DNA of 64,000 nucleotides from Adiantum capillus-veneris. Lineage: Eukaryota; Streptophyta; Polypodiopsida; Polypodiales; Pteridaceae. Of this stretch, positions 1 through 9,084 are shown piece after piece (position 1 is the first letter of the stretch; each line of letters starts with the position of its first letter). The position numbers and the translations under genes are program-made. The DNA lies in NCBI GenBank assembly GCA_014529385.2, contig CM043970.1:44606279-44670278 (forward strand). The letters are read 5' to 3'. A model generated the notes under the pieces. The model had not been told where the DNA came from, did not search any database, and was given only the letters and a program-made list of their open reading frames with translations.

Positions 1-172
1 GACTGTCCCTCGGCCCAACAGGTGTGGCTACGAGTTCTTCGGCTGATGCCTGCCCTCTCCACGTCTAGACAGTACACTTGGGGGGCAGCGGCTCGGTCCA
101 CCCTCACGGGCCCGACACTTCAGTTTGAGCTATCCTCCACCAGCAGGATGATAGTGATGCAGGGGAGGCGAC
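1..172 (+). mobile_element. L1-type LINE, ORF2 C-terminal fragment (5' part of a split copy)
   Basis: This stretch matches, base for base over long runs, the segment near 24600-24770 inside the large L1-type LINE of this window. The shared text includes the regions around the words for 'cttcggctgatgcc' and 'gtacacttgggg'. It encodes the tail of the LINE reverse-transcriptase protein beyond the zinc-finger (zf-RVT-like) region. The copy stops at 172, where a chromovirus has inserted, and resumes at 6739/6744. The left end lies outside the window. No open frame is kept, so it is a dead fragment. Confidence 0.8.
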
Positions 173-733
173 TGTAACAAACTTGGACACTCCAAGTCAA
201 GAATCAACCGCGACAGCACCAAATAACCACTTCAAAACAATTCACAGATCACAATAGATTTGCACTGGCCCGGCGGAGTTCCGTGCCTAGAGATATTGGC
301 CCCAAAGACTGGCGCCCCTTTCGGTATTTCTTTTTGTATTAATCAATCATCAAAGTACAAGAGAGCGGTTAGGGTTTCACTCTCAGACTCTGCGTCCAGA
401 TGCTCTGAGAAGTGAGGCCCTCACCACTAATTTAAAGGTTACAAGGGATGCCCAAAAGCAGAGCCCCAAAAGCTTTTAAAATCAAAAGCATCAGTTCTCT
501 CTCTCTTAGAGAGTCTTTTCTCTTTTCTTTTTTATAAAAAAAAAAAAGCAAAAGCAAAATTCGCGTCGCTCATCATTTACCAAAAAAAAAAAAATTTTTT
601 TTTTTTTTTAATAATCCGCCTCCGCGATTTCCGGAATTTAGGGTTTTTGGCAAAAATTAGGGTTTGCAGGAATTTTAGGGTTTCTGGCAGAAATTAGGGT
701 TTCTGCTGTCCGCCACGTCATCACTTTGTGACA
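173..733 (-). repeat. 3' LTR of chromovirus copy 1
   Basis: This 561-bp LTR is nearly identical to 6173-6738. Read on the minus strand, it starts TGTCACAAAGTGATGACGTGG and so carries a TGACGTGG bZIP/G-box-like motif within its first 25 bases. Four AAACCCTAA telo-box motifs follow within about 90 bases, then a T-rich/A-rich TATAAAA-like segment near 530-545. These are promoter-type motifs by family knowledge; activity is inferred. Confidence 0.93.
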
Positions 734-745
734 TACCCCCCTCTT
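734..745 (-). other. Polypurine tract of chromovirus copy 1
   Basis: The minus strand reads AAGAGGGGGGTA immediately before the 3' LTR. This is the position and composition expected for the plus-strand primer of reverse transcription. The same tract precedes the 3' LTR of copy 2 at 39615-39626. Confidence 0.85.
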
Positions 746-865
746 GAAAGCATTGTAATCGACCGCGATTACGCCTGCAAAACCGACAAAAGCCATAAAC
801 CGTCTTAGCAGACACTGACTGTTAGTACCTACGTACTAGGAACACACATCTAGCACATGTACAAA

Positions 866-935
866 ATCGACAGTCACATCACACGACATCACAGGACATC
901 ACCAAACATCACAGGACATCACATGACATTCAACA
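866..935. repeat. Short degenerate tandem repeat in chromovirus 3' UTR (ACATCAC type)
   Basis: Several copies of a roughly 10-bp unit resembling CACAGGACAT / CACATGACAT lie in the untranslated region between the chromodomain and the 3' LTR. The same array recurs in copy 2 at about 39432-39490 and in shorter form in the deletion derivative near 10020-10055, so it belongs to the family. Confidence 0.7.
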
Positions 936-1339
936 TTCATTCGGATCTTAGACCATGATTTATCGGCAATGCAGCTAGCAATCACATCTAGGTCCAATCG
1001 GGACCTCATCGATGTCCGATTGACTAACCCCTATTGCAACCATGTCTATTCGAGATCAATCAGACCAAAATGCTGCAGTCGTTTCGGCTATCAGTTCCTA
1101 CACTCACAAGAAGTCAAGAACAAATCAGTATCATAATCAGGAATTCCATTTCATAAAGTCATCCAGCAGAATACTGTCAGCTCTCAGTATCCCTGAAGCT
1201 CAAAGAGACATCAGTGACTTTAGTATCAAAATCGAGGCATCTGTTGACAAAGGAGTGGAGCGACTCCCCTCTTGTGCATCCCACTGCACCAGATCTTCGG
1301 CCAAGCTGAGTTTCTGGGTTCCGTTTGGAGTAGACTATG

Positions 1340-1639
1340 CTAAACCAAAACATCGAGGTAAAGTTTCACAATCCGAGGAGTATCTGCTAGGTCCTCCTCC
1401 TCCATCCACTTCACATCAAATGCAGGAAAGTTCTTGAACTTAACCAAGAACCGCCTTCGGACTTTACCTTTCTTCGTATCATTATGTGCCAAAATCTGTT
1501 CAGGAACAAGGATCTCCTCGTTTTCTTCCACTTCGGGTTGCTCATCAGGCTCCCCATCATCAGGCACATCACCCTTAACAGGGTTCAAGAGACTCACATG
1601 CAATGCATTATGAATCCTCCAAGTATCTGGCAGGTCCAA
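1340..1639 (-). pseudogene. Integrase C-terminal chromodomain, chromovirus copy 1
   Basis: A 99-residue open frame encodes the end of the integrase. The chromodomain-like part runs from 'EEILVPEQILAH' through 'FLVKFKNFPAFDVKWMEEED'. That is the pattern of a chromodomain: an N-terminal strand, then a lysine/aromatic-rich strand (LVKFKNF), then W and acidic residues before the final helix. Chromodomains on integrase steer integration to particular chromatin (family knowledge). The upstream integrase frame is broken, so the domain is stranded. Copy 2 keeps the same ORF at 38721-39020 with one difference (V to A). Confidence 0.82.
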
Positions 1640-1967
1640 TCGGAAGGAGACATCATTTATCTTGTCAGTAATCTGGAAAGGTCCGTAGTATCACTCACAT
1701 ACTAAGCTTTGGAAAAAGCCTCTCCTTTCCCTTTTTTTTTTCTTAGGCGTGCCTTCTCAAAAGTAAGAGCACCCAATCATCCTCCTTCAGTTTCCAGTCG
1801 CGACGATGGCGATCCGCTGCCTTTTTCTGTCGTTCTTGAGACTTCTGTAAAGTCTCGTGAACCTTGGCAAAAGCCGTATCCAAATCTCGCGAATATTCAT
1901 CCGCTTCAAATTTCTAATCTTTCGTGCTCAGGAAGGATGGAACCTTCGCAGCAGTTTCAACAATCTC

Positions 1968-2306
1968 TCATGGCGTCTTCCCCGTCGAAGAGTGTATCGT
2001 GTTATTGTAGGCAAATTCCACCAAAGGTAAGTTCTTTTCCCATTGAGTCTTCTGATGCGAGATACAAGACTTCAATAAATCTAAAATCACTGAATTGGCA
2101 ATCTCAAATTGCCCGTCAGTCTGCAAGTGGAACGATGACGAGAACTGCAACCGCGTCCCAATGTTCTCCCAAATTGCCTTCCAAAACAAACTCATAAATC
2201 TGGGGTCTCTGTCGGAGACAATCGTCTCAGGCGTGCCATGTAATCGGAAAATCATCGTGATCATTCTGTATTCTCGGGAGATAAAAAAAAATGAAATCCA
2301 TTTCAA
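1968..2306 (-). pseudogene. Integrase catalytic core remnant, chromovirus copy 1
   Basis: The 112-residue frame carries 'LHGTPETIVSDRDPRFMS', which holds the second catalytic Asp of the DDE triad, and 'SSFHLQTDGQ', the typical plant gypsy block preceding the third acidic residue. In this copy the residue after the block is FEIAN rather than SEIVN as in copy 2. The segment between the first Asp (near 'EMDFI') and 'RLHG' is far shorter than in the family, so part of the core is missing, and a stop falls at the usual 'TGKTPF' position. Copy 2 shares both lesions. Not functional as read. Confidence 0.82.
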
Positions 2307-2386
2307 TATTCTCCCAGGGGCGGGTGGGTGGGTATGGGTAAAGGCTGTAACAATCCCTGTGCCTTATGCCTGTCAAACTTGACCTT

Positions 2387-3355
2387 CTAGCATACCAAGC
2401 AACTGCGCACAAACTCTTCCACATCCTTCTTCAGTCTCCGCCAAAAGAAATCTCTCTCTACCCCTTTCATGGTGGTAGCAATGCTGCGGTGACCCGTAAA
2501 AGGTGGACAGTGGCAATCAATCATAACCTTTTCCCTCAACGGCTGTGTAACGCACAACATAGTCTTTTTCATCAAGTAGCCTTCCCGAAGGGAGTATCCA
2601 GCTACTGTCTCCCCATCCCGTATCCGTGTGAAAATATCTGCAAAATCTGTATCTGTGGCACACTGATCGACCATATCCTCGAAGCTCCTATGATGTATCG
2701 CGGAAATAGCCAGCACCAACGGTTTCCGAGACAAAGCATCTGCCACCACATTCTTCTGTCCCTGCACATGGACAATCTGGAAGTGAAACTGTGACAAGAT
2801 GTTCGCCCACCGCATCTGCTTTTCCGAAAGCTGCTTCTGTGACAAGAAGTAGCGCAAACTCTGATGGTCTGTAAAGACAATAAAATCCGCTCCGAGTAGG
2901 TAATGCCGCCACTGAGTAAGAGCATGGATAACCGCCAAAAGCTCTTTCTCAAAAATCTGTGCTGTCATCTCCGGCCTAGAGAACAAACGGCTCTCGTAAG
3001 CTATGACATGGCCTTCTTGCATCAAGACCGCACCCAGACTACGACCACAAGCATCACAATATACTTCGAATGACTTCTGCAAGTCCGGCAAAGTCAAAAT
3101 AGGTCCCGTAGTCAATTTCTCTTTCAATGTCTGAAAGGCAGTCACCTCTGTGGGTCCCCACGAAAAAGGTACTCCTTTCTGTGTCAAGATATGCAAAGGG
3201 GAAGCAACCTCTGCAAACTTTCGTATGAACCGCCTGTAGTATGAACATAGTCCCAAGAAGCTTCTAACTTCATGGACATTCCTCAAATCGGGCCAATCAC
3301 GGATAGTCTCTATCTTGGCCGGGTCCATTTGCACTCCCGTTGGTTGCTGACACAA
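2387..3355 (-). pseudogene. RT thumb, RNase H and integrase zinc-binding region, chromovirus copy 1
   Basis: A 322-residue open frame. It opens with the connection block 'RSFLGLCSYYRRFIRKFAEV' of gypsy RT. RNase H follows, with 'EVYCDACGRSLGAVLMQEG' (first Asp), 'EKELLAVIHAL' (Glu) and 'VFTDHQSLRYFL' (Asp). It ends with the HHCC-type integrase finger, from 'DCHCPPFTGH' to 'RSCLVC'. This is the best preserved block of the element. It is cut off from the RT palm upstream by a frameshift near 3400 and from the integrase core downstream near 2310. Confidence 0.88.
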
Positions 3356-3481
3356 TGTGTCCCAAAAAGTGTATCCATGGTAGGAAAAAATTCACTTTTT
3401 TTTTGCATTAATCACTAGCGTGTGATCTCGTAATGCCTAAAAGACTTGAAGCAGATGATCTCTGTGTTCTGCCTCATTCTT

Positions 3482-4015
3482 CTAGAAAACAATGATGTCG
3501 TCAAAGAAAGTGCCAACAAATAGCCTGTACTCTCGAAAAATCCTGTCCATCATCCGGTTAAATGTCGCAGGAGCATTGGTTAAGCAAAAAGGCATCACCA
3601 AAAACTCAAATAACCCAAAAGTCGTCCGAAAAGCTGTCTTGTAGACATCTCTTGGTGCTATCTTGATCTGATGATATCCACTCTTCAAGTCAATCCTGCT
3701 AAAGCACGAGGATCCCTGTAACCTGTCGAGTATATCATCGATCCTAGGAATCGGAAATCTGTTCTTGATGGTGATTTCGTTGAGAGTGCTATAATCGATG
3801 CACATTCTCCAAGATCTATCTTTCTTCAAAATCAACAACACTGGAGAGCAATACGGTGAAGTACTAAGCTGGACAAGACCCTTTTCCAAGAGGTCTTTCA
3901 CTGAGTTCATAATCTTTTCATTCTGTACTCGGCTCACACAATAAGGTGGCCGATTCGGTGGTGTGCTTCCAGATATCAGATCAATGGTATGATCTTCAGG
4001 CCCTCTCAAAAGCAA
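3482..4015 (-). pseudogene. Reverse transcriptase palm/fingers, chromovirus copy 1
   Basis: The 177-residue frame holds RT motifs in order: 'SPVLLILKKDRSWRMCIDY' (fingers), 'FSRIDLKSGYHQIKI' (motif A, catalytic Asp), 'FEFLVMPFCLTNAPATFNRM' (motif B) and 'FFDDIIVF' (motif C, with F in place of the usual Y). A stop directly follows motif C, and the frame resumes only after about 60 bases of shifted sequence. This block is deleted entirely from copy 2. Confidence 0.88.
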
Positions 4016-4129
4016 TCGGCATGAGCGTGGAGAAAAAAATCTTGGCGTTCTTTTCTTCAGGTCAAAACATATTCAACTTTTATCCATGGTTCAGTTCTCC
4101 CAAAAGAATGAGTAAGAAAACTGAAGTTC

Positions 4130-4460
4130 ATCAAGTACAATCTCTAAGCCCTTCATTTATCAAAGTCGCTTTCTCGGCCCGGTAGTCAACCACGGCGTAG
4201 TTCTTGTGGTACCAAGGGATCCCGAGTAGAACGTCACTCACGTGCCCTGAACACCCCTGTCATTGCAAACGAAGTTTGCCAATGCTCGGTGTAATGGCAA
4301 CATCCCATCCGGGTGCCAGTCGAACTACCTCCGCCAGTGCCGTCAGTCTGTCGGGCGCAGTTCCAAATCGAGCCGCCAATTCCAAGTGAAAAGAAGTTGG
4401 CCTTGGCTCCTTCAAAAGAGCTTCTTGATCCTTCACTTTGCCCCAAAAAAAAACGGCAAA
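4130..4460 (-). pseudogene. Degraded aspartic protease region, chromovirus copy 1
   Basis: Between the gag zinc knuckle and RT, different frames give 'LAARFGTAPDRLTALAEVV', which resembles the middle of a gypsy protease, and 'DVLLGIPWYHKNYAVVDY', the typical end of the domain (LLG-x-PW). No single frame joins them and I do not see an intact DSG/DTG active site. The protease call rests on position and these two blocks. Confidence 0.55.
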
Positions 4461-6096
4461 GTTTGTACTTTCATTCATTTGATTCGGTGCAAGTCCCACG
4501 CCATGTGGTACCAGTTCTGCTTTTCTATCTGCCTTTTCTGCCACATTCCTCAGCTGCTCTCGAACTCTCAGACCTGTCGTCGTCTTTATCATTCTGTTCT
4601 TTCTGTGCCTTATCAGGGCACTTTGCGGAAATATGTCCATGTTTCCCGCATCGAAAGCACTTCCCCTCTCTGATGAAGCGAGCTCTCTCCTCAGGAGTAA
4701 GCTTGGGTCGTGCATCCCTTTTTTTTTCTCTGGGTTGCTCTTTTTCATTCTACTTTCATTCCCAGAAGTCTGTTTGGCTCGTTGTGTCATGGCCTCATCT
4801 GTGGGGTAGGCCAGACTGCCAGAGTGAATGGCAAAGCCCCGCTTCGCCTGACTCATCAACTCCTGAATAGAAGCTGACTTCTGTTCCAAGCAGTGATCTC
4901 GGATCTCTGTAGGTAGACCCAAGGTAAACCGCTCAATTTGTTCTCTGAACGAGATCTTCTTGAATGAAGAGGCGGGTAGAAAAGAGCTCCAGAATCTTTC
5001 ACAATAAGAATTCACTGTATCGCTCTTGGTCATCCGGAGATGGTTCCAAGCAGCTCGTATATCTCGCTCAAACTCTTGAGTCAACCAAGAAGAAATAAAA
5101 AGCCTCTTGAATTTCAGCCATGTAACTGGCACAGTCTTGCTTAATAGAAGCGTGGACCACCAAGTACGAGCATTCCCCTCAGAGTAAGAGGCAGCTCTCC
5201 GAATCTTGGAGTGCTCTGAATAGCGTCCTCCCGCGAAAGCGATGTCAAACTGCTGTATAAGAGACAAAGCCTTCGAAGCATCTGAGTATCCTGAAAAGTA
5301 TCAAACTTGATCGAGTGGCCACCTTCCTTAAACTCTCGGACTTTCTTGCTGTTATCTTCGAGAAAGTCATACTGGTTGGCTTTGTAAAAATTCTTCTTGT
5401 TCGCATAAAACTTTCCGTCATCGGAATCTGAGCTGTCTGTAGACGAGTCCTCAGTAGAACTGTCAGTCTCTGGGCGAGATGTAGCCTTCTTTGCCTTTTT
5501 CTTGCCCGTTCCGAAGCTTTGTGTCTTGCTTCGCTTTTTGCTTTTTTTCTGTCTTCTTCGCTCTAATCCGAGGAGCTAGAAGAACTGTCAGAAGAAGAAG
5601 AAGAAGAACTGGGTACTCCTTCAAATCGAACACGCTTCTTCCGTTTCTTTGCTTTGTCGAATGTCGACTGACGACCCAAATATCCCGGGAAGTCAGTACC
5701 TTTGTTCTGCTTTTTGCCGTGCTTTTTGCCTTTCTTTTGCACGTCGAAAAGCTGAGCAATCCGTGCATCAACCACGTTCTCCAGTTCCTTCTCCGTATAT
5801 TTCTTGGAGGTAGAAGGTTTCTTGAGAGCGGGTTTCGGGAGTGGTGTTGTGGTTCTCTGCCACTCCATCTGTACCTCTTTCAAAGAGGTCTGGTTCATAT
5901 ATTTTACCATCTTCGGGTCCTTGGCAAAATTGAGCATCATCTTTGTTGCATCGCCAATCAATTGACGACGCTCCATCTCTGTTTGCTCCGCCTGAGTAGG
6001 CCGAGGCGGGCCATACTCTCTGTCTGAATCTTCGTTGTGATCCCAGCCCGCATCTCCAGATGCAGAGGGAGTCGACTGATCATTGCCTGAAGCCAT
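4260..6096 (-). pseudogene. gag, chromovirus copy 1 (frameshifted)
   Basis: The likely start is the ATG at 6096 (MASGNDQ), about 65 bases after the primer site. The first frame runs to 5563 and includes a Lys-rich segment and a serine run. After frameshifts, 5267-4260 encodes the capsid-type retrotransposon gag domain, with 'ARTWWSTLLLSKTVPVTWLK' and 'EFERDIRAAWNHLRM'. A CCHC zinc knuckle, 'CFRCGKHGHISAKC', is encoded at about 4672-4625 but in a different frame. The frame change sits at an A9 run (T9 on the plus strand, about 4719-4727). Copy 2 has the same frame change. Confidence 0.85.
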
Positions 6097-6159
6097 AGGT
6101 GCCGCGGAAAAAAAAAAAATTTCGGGGATCGGATTTCCCGTAGAAGAGAAATCGGCCGT

Positions 6160-6171
6160 GCTCTGATACCA
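6160..6171 (-). other. Primer binding site, initiator tRNA-Met type
   Basis: The minus strand reads TGGTATCAGAGC one base after the 5' LTR end. This is complementary to the 3' end of plant initiator tRNA-Met. The same site occurs at 34720-34731 and 12375-12386. Confidence 0.92.
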
Positions 6172-6172
6172 C

Positions 6173-6738
6173 TGTAACAAACTTGGACACTCCAAGTCAA
6201 GAATCAATCGCGACAGCACCAAATAACCACTTCAAAACAATTCACAGATCACAATAGATTTGCACTGGCCCGACGGAGTTCCGTGCCTAGAGATATTGGC
6301 CCCAAAGACTGGCGCCCCTTTCGGTATTTCTTTTTGTATTAATCAATCATCAAAGTACAAGAGAGCGGTTAGGGTTTCACTCTCAGACTCTGCGTCCAGA
6401 TGCTCTGAGAAGTGAGGCCCTCACCACTAATTTAAAGGTTACAAGGGATGCCCAAAAGCAGAGCCCCAAAAGCTTTTAAAATCAAAAGCATCAGTTCTCT
6501 CTCTCTCTTAGAGAGTCTTTTCTCTTTTTTTTTTTATTAAAAAAAAAAAGCAAAAGCAAAATTCGCGTCGCTCATCATTTTCAACCAAAAAAAAAAAAAA
6601 AAAAAAAATGTTTTAATAATCCGCCTCCGCGATTTCCGGAATTTAGGGTTTTTGGCAAAAATTAGGGTTTGCAGGAATTTTAGGGTTTCTGGCAGAAATT
6701 AGGATTTCTGCTGTCCGCCACGTCATCACTTTGTGACA
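6173..6738 (-). repeat. 5' LTR of chromovirus copy 1
   Basis: This 566-bp LTR is nearly identical to 173-733. Differences are a few substitutions, one extra CT pair and homopolymer length. It acts as promoter in element orientation, with bZIP-like TGACGTGG and AAACCCTAA motifs at its start, near 6738-6640. Confidence 0.93.
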
Positions 6739-6743
6739 GCGAC

Positions 6744-7251
6744 CTACAGTCCAGCCTGCTACAGAGCTTACTCCACAGGAGTGGTGCAGTGAGAGAGAGG
6801 AGTGTTGGGAGCTCATCAGTGGCCTAGCTCTCTGGTTCATCTGGAGGGCCCGCTGTTTCCGTTCTTTGAGGCTCGCCCTGTGCCACCAGCAGAGACTGTT
6901 CGTGACTTTTGGCTAGAGCCGATCCATACTCTCAGAGGACAGCTTGAGGGACTACAGGGCAGCTCCGACCGCATGCGGGAGCGCCACAAGGCTTTCCTTC
7001 GACTCTGGCGCCTTGGGCCTTTCTACACCATAGTCGAGGGGGTGCTCAAATGGCACTACTGTCCACCTGTGTGGCTCTTCCCTCCTCCCATCTCTTGATT
7101 TAGCCTCATTGTATATATGCTGTTTTTTCATTGGGAGAGTCTCCCCATCATGCTTGTTGTAGCCCTCTCTTGCAGAGGTGGATGTAGCCCTATGGGCAGT
7201 TTTCAGTAACTAATAGAAGGATCTTTTTCTCGGAAAAAAAACAAAAAAAAA
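6744..7251 (+). mobile_element. L1-type LINE 3' end (continuation of 1-172) with poly(A)-like tail
   Basis: Sequence resumes exactly where 1-172 stopped and matches 24770-24870 and then 28162-28560 of the other L1 copy. Shared text includes 'tgttgggagctcat' and 'gtagccctgtgggcag'-type text before the end. It covers the end of ORF2, a 3' UTR and an A-rich tail at about 7220-7251. Target duplications of the LINE itself cannot be seen because the left end is outside the window. Confidence 0.82.
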
Positions 7252-7340
7252 AATAGTACGAAGTACCTAAAATACCTCAGCATGCTAGCGTTTTCCACCA
7301 TCACCTCCAAAAACCCTGGCGTTTTAGCCTAGCATCATCC

Positions 7341-7347
7341 TATAAAA
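7341..7347 (+). promoter_or_regulatory. TATA box of LTR-like copy 1
   Basis: TATAAAA lies about 300 bases upstream of the conserved hairpin. Equivalent TATA boxes occur at 18274-18280 (copy 2) and 61647-61653 (copy 4, minus strand). Confidence 0.5.
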
Positions 7348-7647
7348 CCAGATCAGCCGTAGAGTTAGCAATCTTCAGCCATTACCTCGCCGTTCCATTG
7401 CAAATCCAGCAGTAACACTAGCGTTTTCAGTTCAGCCAGTGTTTTTCAGTTTTCAGCCTACCCTCGATGTCAGTAATAGCGGATCAGCCATAGTCTGGTC
7501 GATGGTTGCAGATACCGTCAGTTTCGCTAGCATTTTTGCATTTCAGCCCTTAGCTTGTCAGATCCAAGCATCAGTATAGCAAGATCCCATCAGCATCCCA
7601 AAATCTAGAACCATTATATCAACATTTGTGCGATCTAGAGCAAATCT

Positions 7648-7665
7648 CTCTCTAGCAATAGAGAG
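7648..7665 (+). other. Conserved leader hairpin, copy 1 (GCAA loop)
   Basis: The stem CTCTCTA / TAGAGAG (7 bp) encloses a GCAA tetraloop of GNRA type. It is preceded by a TTGTGC-AATC-like word and followed by GGGGACCCTTGGAG. Three related sites with different stem sequences are at 22484-22497, 51418-51435 and 60929-60950. Confidence 0.65.
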
Positions 7666-7679
7666 GGGGACCCTTGGAG

Positions 7680-8158
7680 CATAGTTACCGGGAATGGCCA
7701 TTTTCAAGTCTCTGTTCACCATTCCCATTTCAACTTCCCGTTCCAAATCCTCGTTCCGTGTTTCAGGTGTGAGTGTCTGTAACTAGGAATGGCATTTCAT
7801 GCACATTGTCGTTCCCCGTTCCCCGTTCCGATCTCCCATTTCGGGTAGCTATGCCTTGGACAAGTCTCTGTTCACCATTCCCATTTCAACTTCCCGTTCC
7901 AAATCCTCGTTCCGTGTTTCAGGTGTGAGTGTCTGTAACTAGGAATGGCATTTCATGCACATTGTCGTTCCCCGTTCCCCGTTCCGATCTCCCATTTCGG
8001 GTAGCTATGCCTTGGACAAGTCTCTGTTCACCATTCCCATTTCAACTTCCCGTTCCAAATCCTCGTTCCGTGTTTCAGGTGTGAGTGTCTGTAACTAGGA
8101 ATGGCATTTCATGCACATTGTCGTTCCCCGTTCCGATCTCCCATTTCGGGTAGCTATG
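7680..8158. mobile_element. hAT-type MITE with internal triplication
   Basis: The ends CATAGTTACC...GGTAGCTATG are near-perfect inverted repeats and match the termini of the hAT element at 24883-28153. Flanks CCTTGGAG (7672-7679) and CCTTGAAG (8159-8166) form an 8-bp target duplication with one mismatch. No coding capacity. The interior is filled by three copies of a 156-bp unit. It is presumably mobilised by the related hAT transposase (inference). Confidence 0.85.
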
Positions 8159-8164
8159 CCTTGA
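7705..8164. repeat. 156-bp tandem repeat, three copies, inside the MITE
   Basis: Units start at 7705, 7861 and 8017, each beginning CAAGTCTCTGTTCACC; the last is about 7 bases shorter because one CCCCGTT step is missing. Units are nearly identical, so amplification is recent. Each unit contains CGTTCC repeats and a copy of the right terminal region (CATTTCGGGTAGCTATGCC). Confidence 0.92.
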
Positions 8165-8339
8165 AGGGGATTTGGGACCCCATCCAATGTTAGTCTTCTT
8201 CTCTCTATATCACTCACAATATCATTCTCTCTTCTCTCTCAAGTCTATTGTACTTCTCTCTCATGAAGTAAAAGGAACCTTGAGTACGCACTAAGCACAC
8301 ATCCTAAGCATTCACCTAGTAAACAATGGTTGTGCTCAA

Positions 8340-8510
8340 TTGCAATCAAAGGGTATGCAACTAATCTAAGTGCCTAGACATGCACTTCCTACATATAGGC
8401 TCAGAAAGGTGCCAGAACACTTCCTAGGCCATCTTAAACCCTGAAAGTAGAAGTTAGCTTGTCCACATGCACATAGACTTGGATGTACATGTGACATCTT
8501 TGTGGTTGTG
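8340..8510 (+). repeat. Dispersed repeat block, copy 1
   Basis: About 170 bases here resemble 61800-61975. Shared words are TCTAAGTG-CTAG-CATGCAC, GTGCCAGA-CAC, and AGCTTGTCCAC followed by GTGACATC. Its relation to the neighbouring LTR-like copies differs between the two loci, so it may be a separate small repeat. Nature unknown. Confidence 0.5.
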
Positions 8511-8750
8511 CTCAACTTTGTGTGTAACGTTCCTTGGGTGGTGCATGTGGCCTCGTACCAGCTATGTACGATGTACAGATGCTATTGGATCACAATCCCA
8601 TCTAGTCCAATCAATGTGAGTCCATTCACCAAGCTGTCGACCCTCCCGATCTGTGACATATGTATTCACAATCAAGCAATGCCTCTTAAGCTCCTCCAAG
8701 CATCAAGGTCTTTGTCGGATTAATGTAGGACCTATAGTCAACCATATCCT

Positions 8751-9084
8751 AAACAAGCAACGCGCAAAAGGTGACAAATGAGACATCCAATTGAGCACCA
8801 GTAAAGATGAAATGGATCGTAGAGCACCAAGGGTCATCACTGTTCATACACACAAAACAAGGAACAGCACGAGATAAAGCATGGTACAGAAATTGTTCCG
8901 AAGGCTCAACCCTAGGAAACAAGCAATGCGCAAAAGGTGACCAATGAGACATATCCAATTGAGCATCAGTAAAGATGAAATCGATCGTAGAGCACCAAGG
9001 GTCATCACTGTTCACACACACAAAACAAGGAACAGCACGAGATAAAGCATGGTACAGAAATTGTTCCGAAGGCTTAACCCTAGG
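8751..9084. repeat. Tandem duplication of about 167 bp in the minus-strand LINE
   Basis: Units at 8751-8916 and 8917-9084 start AAACAAGCAA and differ by a few substitutions and a small insertion. Both remain open in one minus-strand frame, giving a peptide repeated twice (blocks starting 'FPRVKPSEQFLYHALSRAVP'). Confidence 0.88.

Larger units (their letters stand above)
173..6738 (-). mobile_element. Ty3/gypsy chromovirus copy 1, complete with two LTRs and TSD
   Basis: A 6566-bp LTR retrotransposon reads on the minus strand. It has LTRs at 173-733 and 6173-6738 that begin TGTCACAAAG and end TTACA in element orientation. A perfect 5-bp target duplication GCGAC lies at 168-172 and 6739-6743. 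The host LINE is continuous across the empty site. A tRNA-Met-type primer site and a G-rich polypurine tract sit at the right places. Internal order is gag, protease, RT, RNase H, integrase, chromodomain, typical of chromoviruses (family knowledge). The two LTRs differ by only a few substitutions outside homopolymers, so insertion is recent, yet every coding region is broken by frameshifts and stops, many shared with copy 2 at 34177-40193. Confidence 0.95.
7252..8340 (+). mobile_element. LTR-like element copy 1 (solo LTR candidate), carrying a MITE
   Basis: This belongs to a repeat family seen four times in the window (also 18230-22677, about 50915-51480, and 60722-61740 on the minus strand). 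The layout is a TATA box (TATAAAA at 7341-7347), a leader rich in AGCGTTTT/CAGCC/CAGTACC words, a hairpin at 7648-7665, a GGGGACCCTTGGAG block, then CT-rich sequence and an AAGGAACCTTGAG end block near 8272. I infer LTR identity from the promoter-plus-leader layout and because the 51 kb copy precedes a gypsy gag. The exact termini are not resolved. A 479-bp hAT-type MITE splits the GGACCCTTGGAG block. Confidence 0.6.

Noticed and set aside
640-720. TTTAGGG words as an interstitial telomere
   Set aside because: Only four dispersed motifs, repeated in every LTR of the family, not a tandem telomere array.
4313-4870. 185-residue plus-strand ORF opposite chromovirus gag (and its twin at 36010-36567)
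   Set aside because: It is the antisense shadow of gag and is conserved only because the two copies are nearly identical.
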